Source of the DNA: a bacterium
GTDB taxonomy: Bacteria; Planctomycetota; J058; JACQDU01
Assembly: GCA_016200955.1 (NCBI GenBank)
Contig: JACQDU010000618.1
Span: forward strand, 1 to 6,282
Direction: 5' to 3'
DNA: 6,282 nucleotides
Position 1 is the stretch's first letter; each line of letters starts with the position of its first letter. Positions 5,719 to 6,282 of the stretch are shown here, one piece after another. A model generated the notes under the pieces. It worked only from the letters and a program-made list of their open reading frames with translations. It was not told the DNA's origin and searched no databases. The translations under genes and the position numbers were made by a program.

Positions 5719-5744
5719 CACCGCGGCTCGCTCCGCTCGCCTGG
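5719..5744 (+). repeat. Intergenic repeat, copy 2
   Basis: Twenty-six bases that match the minus strand of 293-319 except for one missing G. The element lies 20 bp upstream of the carbamoyltransferase start and just ahead of its ribosome binding site. It contains GCGG-CTCGCT-CCGC, a four-base-pair stem with a six-base loop. Confidence 0.5.
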
Positions 5745-5764
5745 CTATCACTGGAGGGCCCCGC

Positions 5765-6282
5765 GTGAGCTCGATCCTCGGCCTGAACGCCTACCACGCC
5801 GACGCCGCGGCCGCCCTCGTCGTGGACGGGCGCGTCGTCGCCGCCGCCGAGGAGGAGCGCTTCAACCGCATCAAGCACTCCGCCGGGTTCCCGATCGAGG
5901 CGGTTCGCTATTGCCTCCGCCAAGGAGGGCTCGAGCTCCGCGACGTGGGCTCGATCGCGATCGCGTCCAAGCCCATCGAGCACGTGAAGGAGGAGATCCT
6001 CCAGATCCTCTCGGGAAGGCCCGCTTACTCGCGGCAGATCCAGAAGCGGCTCCAGGCGGTCGCGCAGTTCCGCGACGTGCGGGCCGTGCTCGCGCGCGAG
6101 TTCGGGATCCGCAAGGACGACCTCCCGCGCACGGACGAGATCCCGCACCACCTCGCCCACGTCGCGAGCGCTTACTACGCGTCCGGGTGGAACGACGCGG
6201 CGCTCCTCTCGATCGACGGCTTCGGCGACTTCTCCTCGACCCTCCTCGGCAAGGGCGAGGGCTCGAAGATCCAGGTCCTCGA
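5765..6282 (+). CDS. Carbamoyltransferase, NodU/CmcH/TobZ family, N-terminal part
   Basis: The first 172 residues of an enzyme that continues past the window. Family members transfer a carbamoyl group from carbamoyl phosphate, through an ATP-dependent carbamoyladenylate, to hydroxyl groups of nodulation factors, antibiotics or surface sugars. Visible motifs of the N-terminal Kae1-like domain are LNAYHADAAAALVVDG (7-22), AAAEEERFNRIKHSAGFP (26-43, the family's EEERF..KH..GFP signature), the metal-site PHHLAHVASAYY (127-138) with His128 and His132, and SIDGFGDFSS (149-158). The C-terminal YrdC-like domain would lie beyond the end. The GTG start has GGAGG seven bases upstream (5753-5757) and begins precisely at the family's N-terminal strand. 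Substrate cannot be told from this part; sugar or natural-product carbamoylation is typical. It is divergent from the zinc/winged-helix gene, with a 212-bp shared upstream region. Confidence 0.95.
   Translation, partial: MSSILGLNAYHADAAAALVVDGRVVAAAEEERFNRIKHSAGFPIEAVRYCLRQGGLELRDVGSIAIASKPIEHVKEEILQILSGRPAYSRQIQKRLQAVAQFRDVRAVLAREFGIRKDDLPRTDEIPHHLAHVASAYYASGWNDAALLSIDGFGDFSSTLLGKGEGSKIQVL

Noticed and set aside
5716..5751. TTGCAC and TATCAC as a promoter for the carbamoyltransferase
   Set aside because: The spacing is 24 bp, too long for a standard sigma-70 type promoter, and the interval is occupied by the dispersed repeat.
5564..6160. A 198-codon minus-strand open frame under the carbamoyltransferase
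   Set aside because: It is antisense to a gene with clear family motifs, and its own sequence (repeated Asp/Glu/Leu/Arg/Val) is typical of a shadow frame.

Overview
This is a GC-rich bacterial chromosomal segment with very strong G/C bias at third codon positions. The Hanks-type serine/threonine kinase fused to PEGA and sulfatase-modifying-factor (SUMF1) domains, together with the divergent zinc-ribbon proteins, is the kind of content found in Planctomycetota, Myxococcota and similar high-GC environmental lineages. The sequence alone does not fix the phylum. There are no rRNAs, tRNAs, CRISPR arrays or insertion sequences.

Layout: five genes lie on the minus strand, transcribed right to left, and one on the plus strand. 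From the right: a plus-strand carbamoyltransferase of the NodU/CmcH/TobZ family starts at 5765 and runs off the window. A 212-bp intergenic region separates it from a divergent minus-strand gene (5552-4647) for a 301-residue protein with a four-cysteine zinc knuckle and a probable winged helix. After a 225-bp gap with small direct and inverted repeats comes the 952-residue kinase (4421-1563). About 30 bp after it is a small lipoprotein-like frame (1534-1211) whose reading frame appears to shift twice. After another 53 bp lies an aldo/keto-reductase-fold protein (1157-342). A weak terminator-like hairpin follows, and the start of a small zinc-ribbon protein (128-1) runs off the left end.

The kinase, lipoprotein-like frame and aldo/keto reductase homologue are close together and co-directional, so they may form one transcription unit. 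The kinase looks catalytically competent and cytosolic. The aldo/keto reductase homologue has none of the four residues normally needed for hydride transfer, and the kinase's SUMF1 domain lacks the cysteines of true formylglycine-generating enzymes. Both are therefore more likely to bind a ligand or partner, or to catalyse something different, than to carry out the textbook reaction. Other points of interest are a near-identical 26/27-bp repeat in two intergenic regions and a possible leaderless promoter with a dyad in its spacer. No complete new defence or biosynthetic system can be demonstrated within these 6.3 kb.
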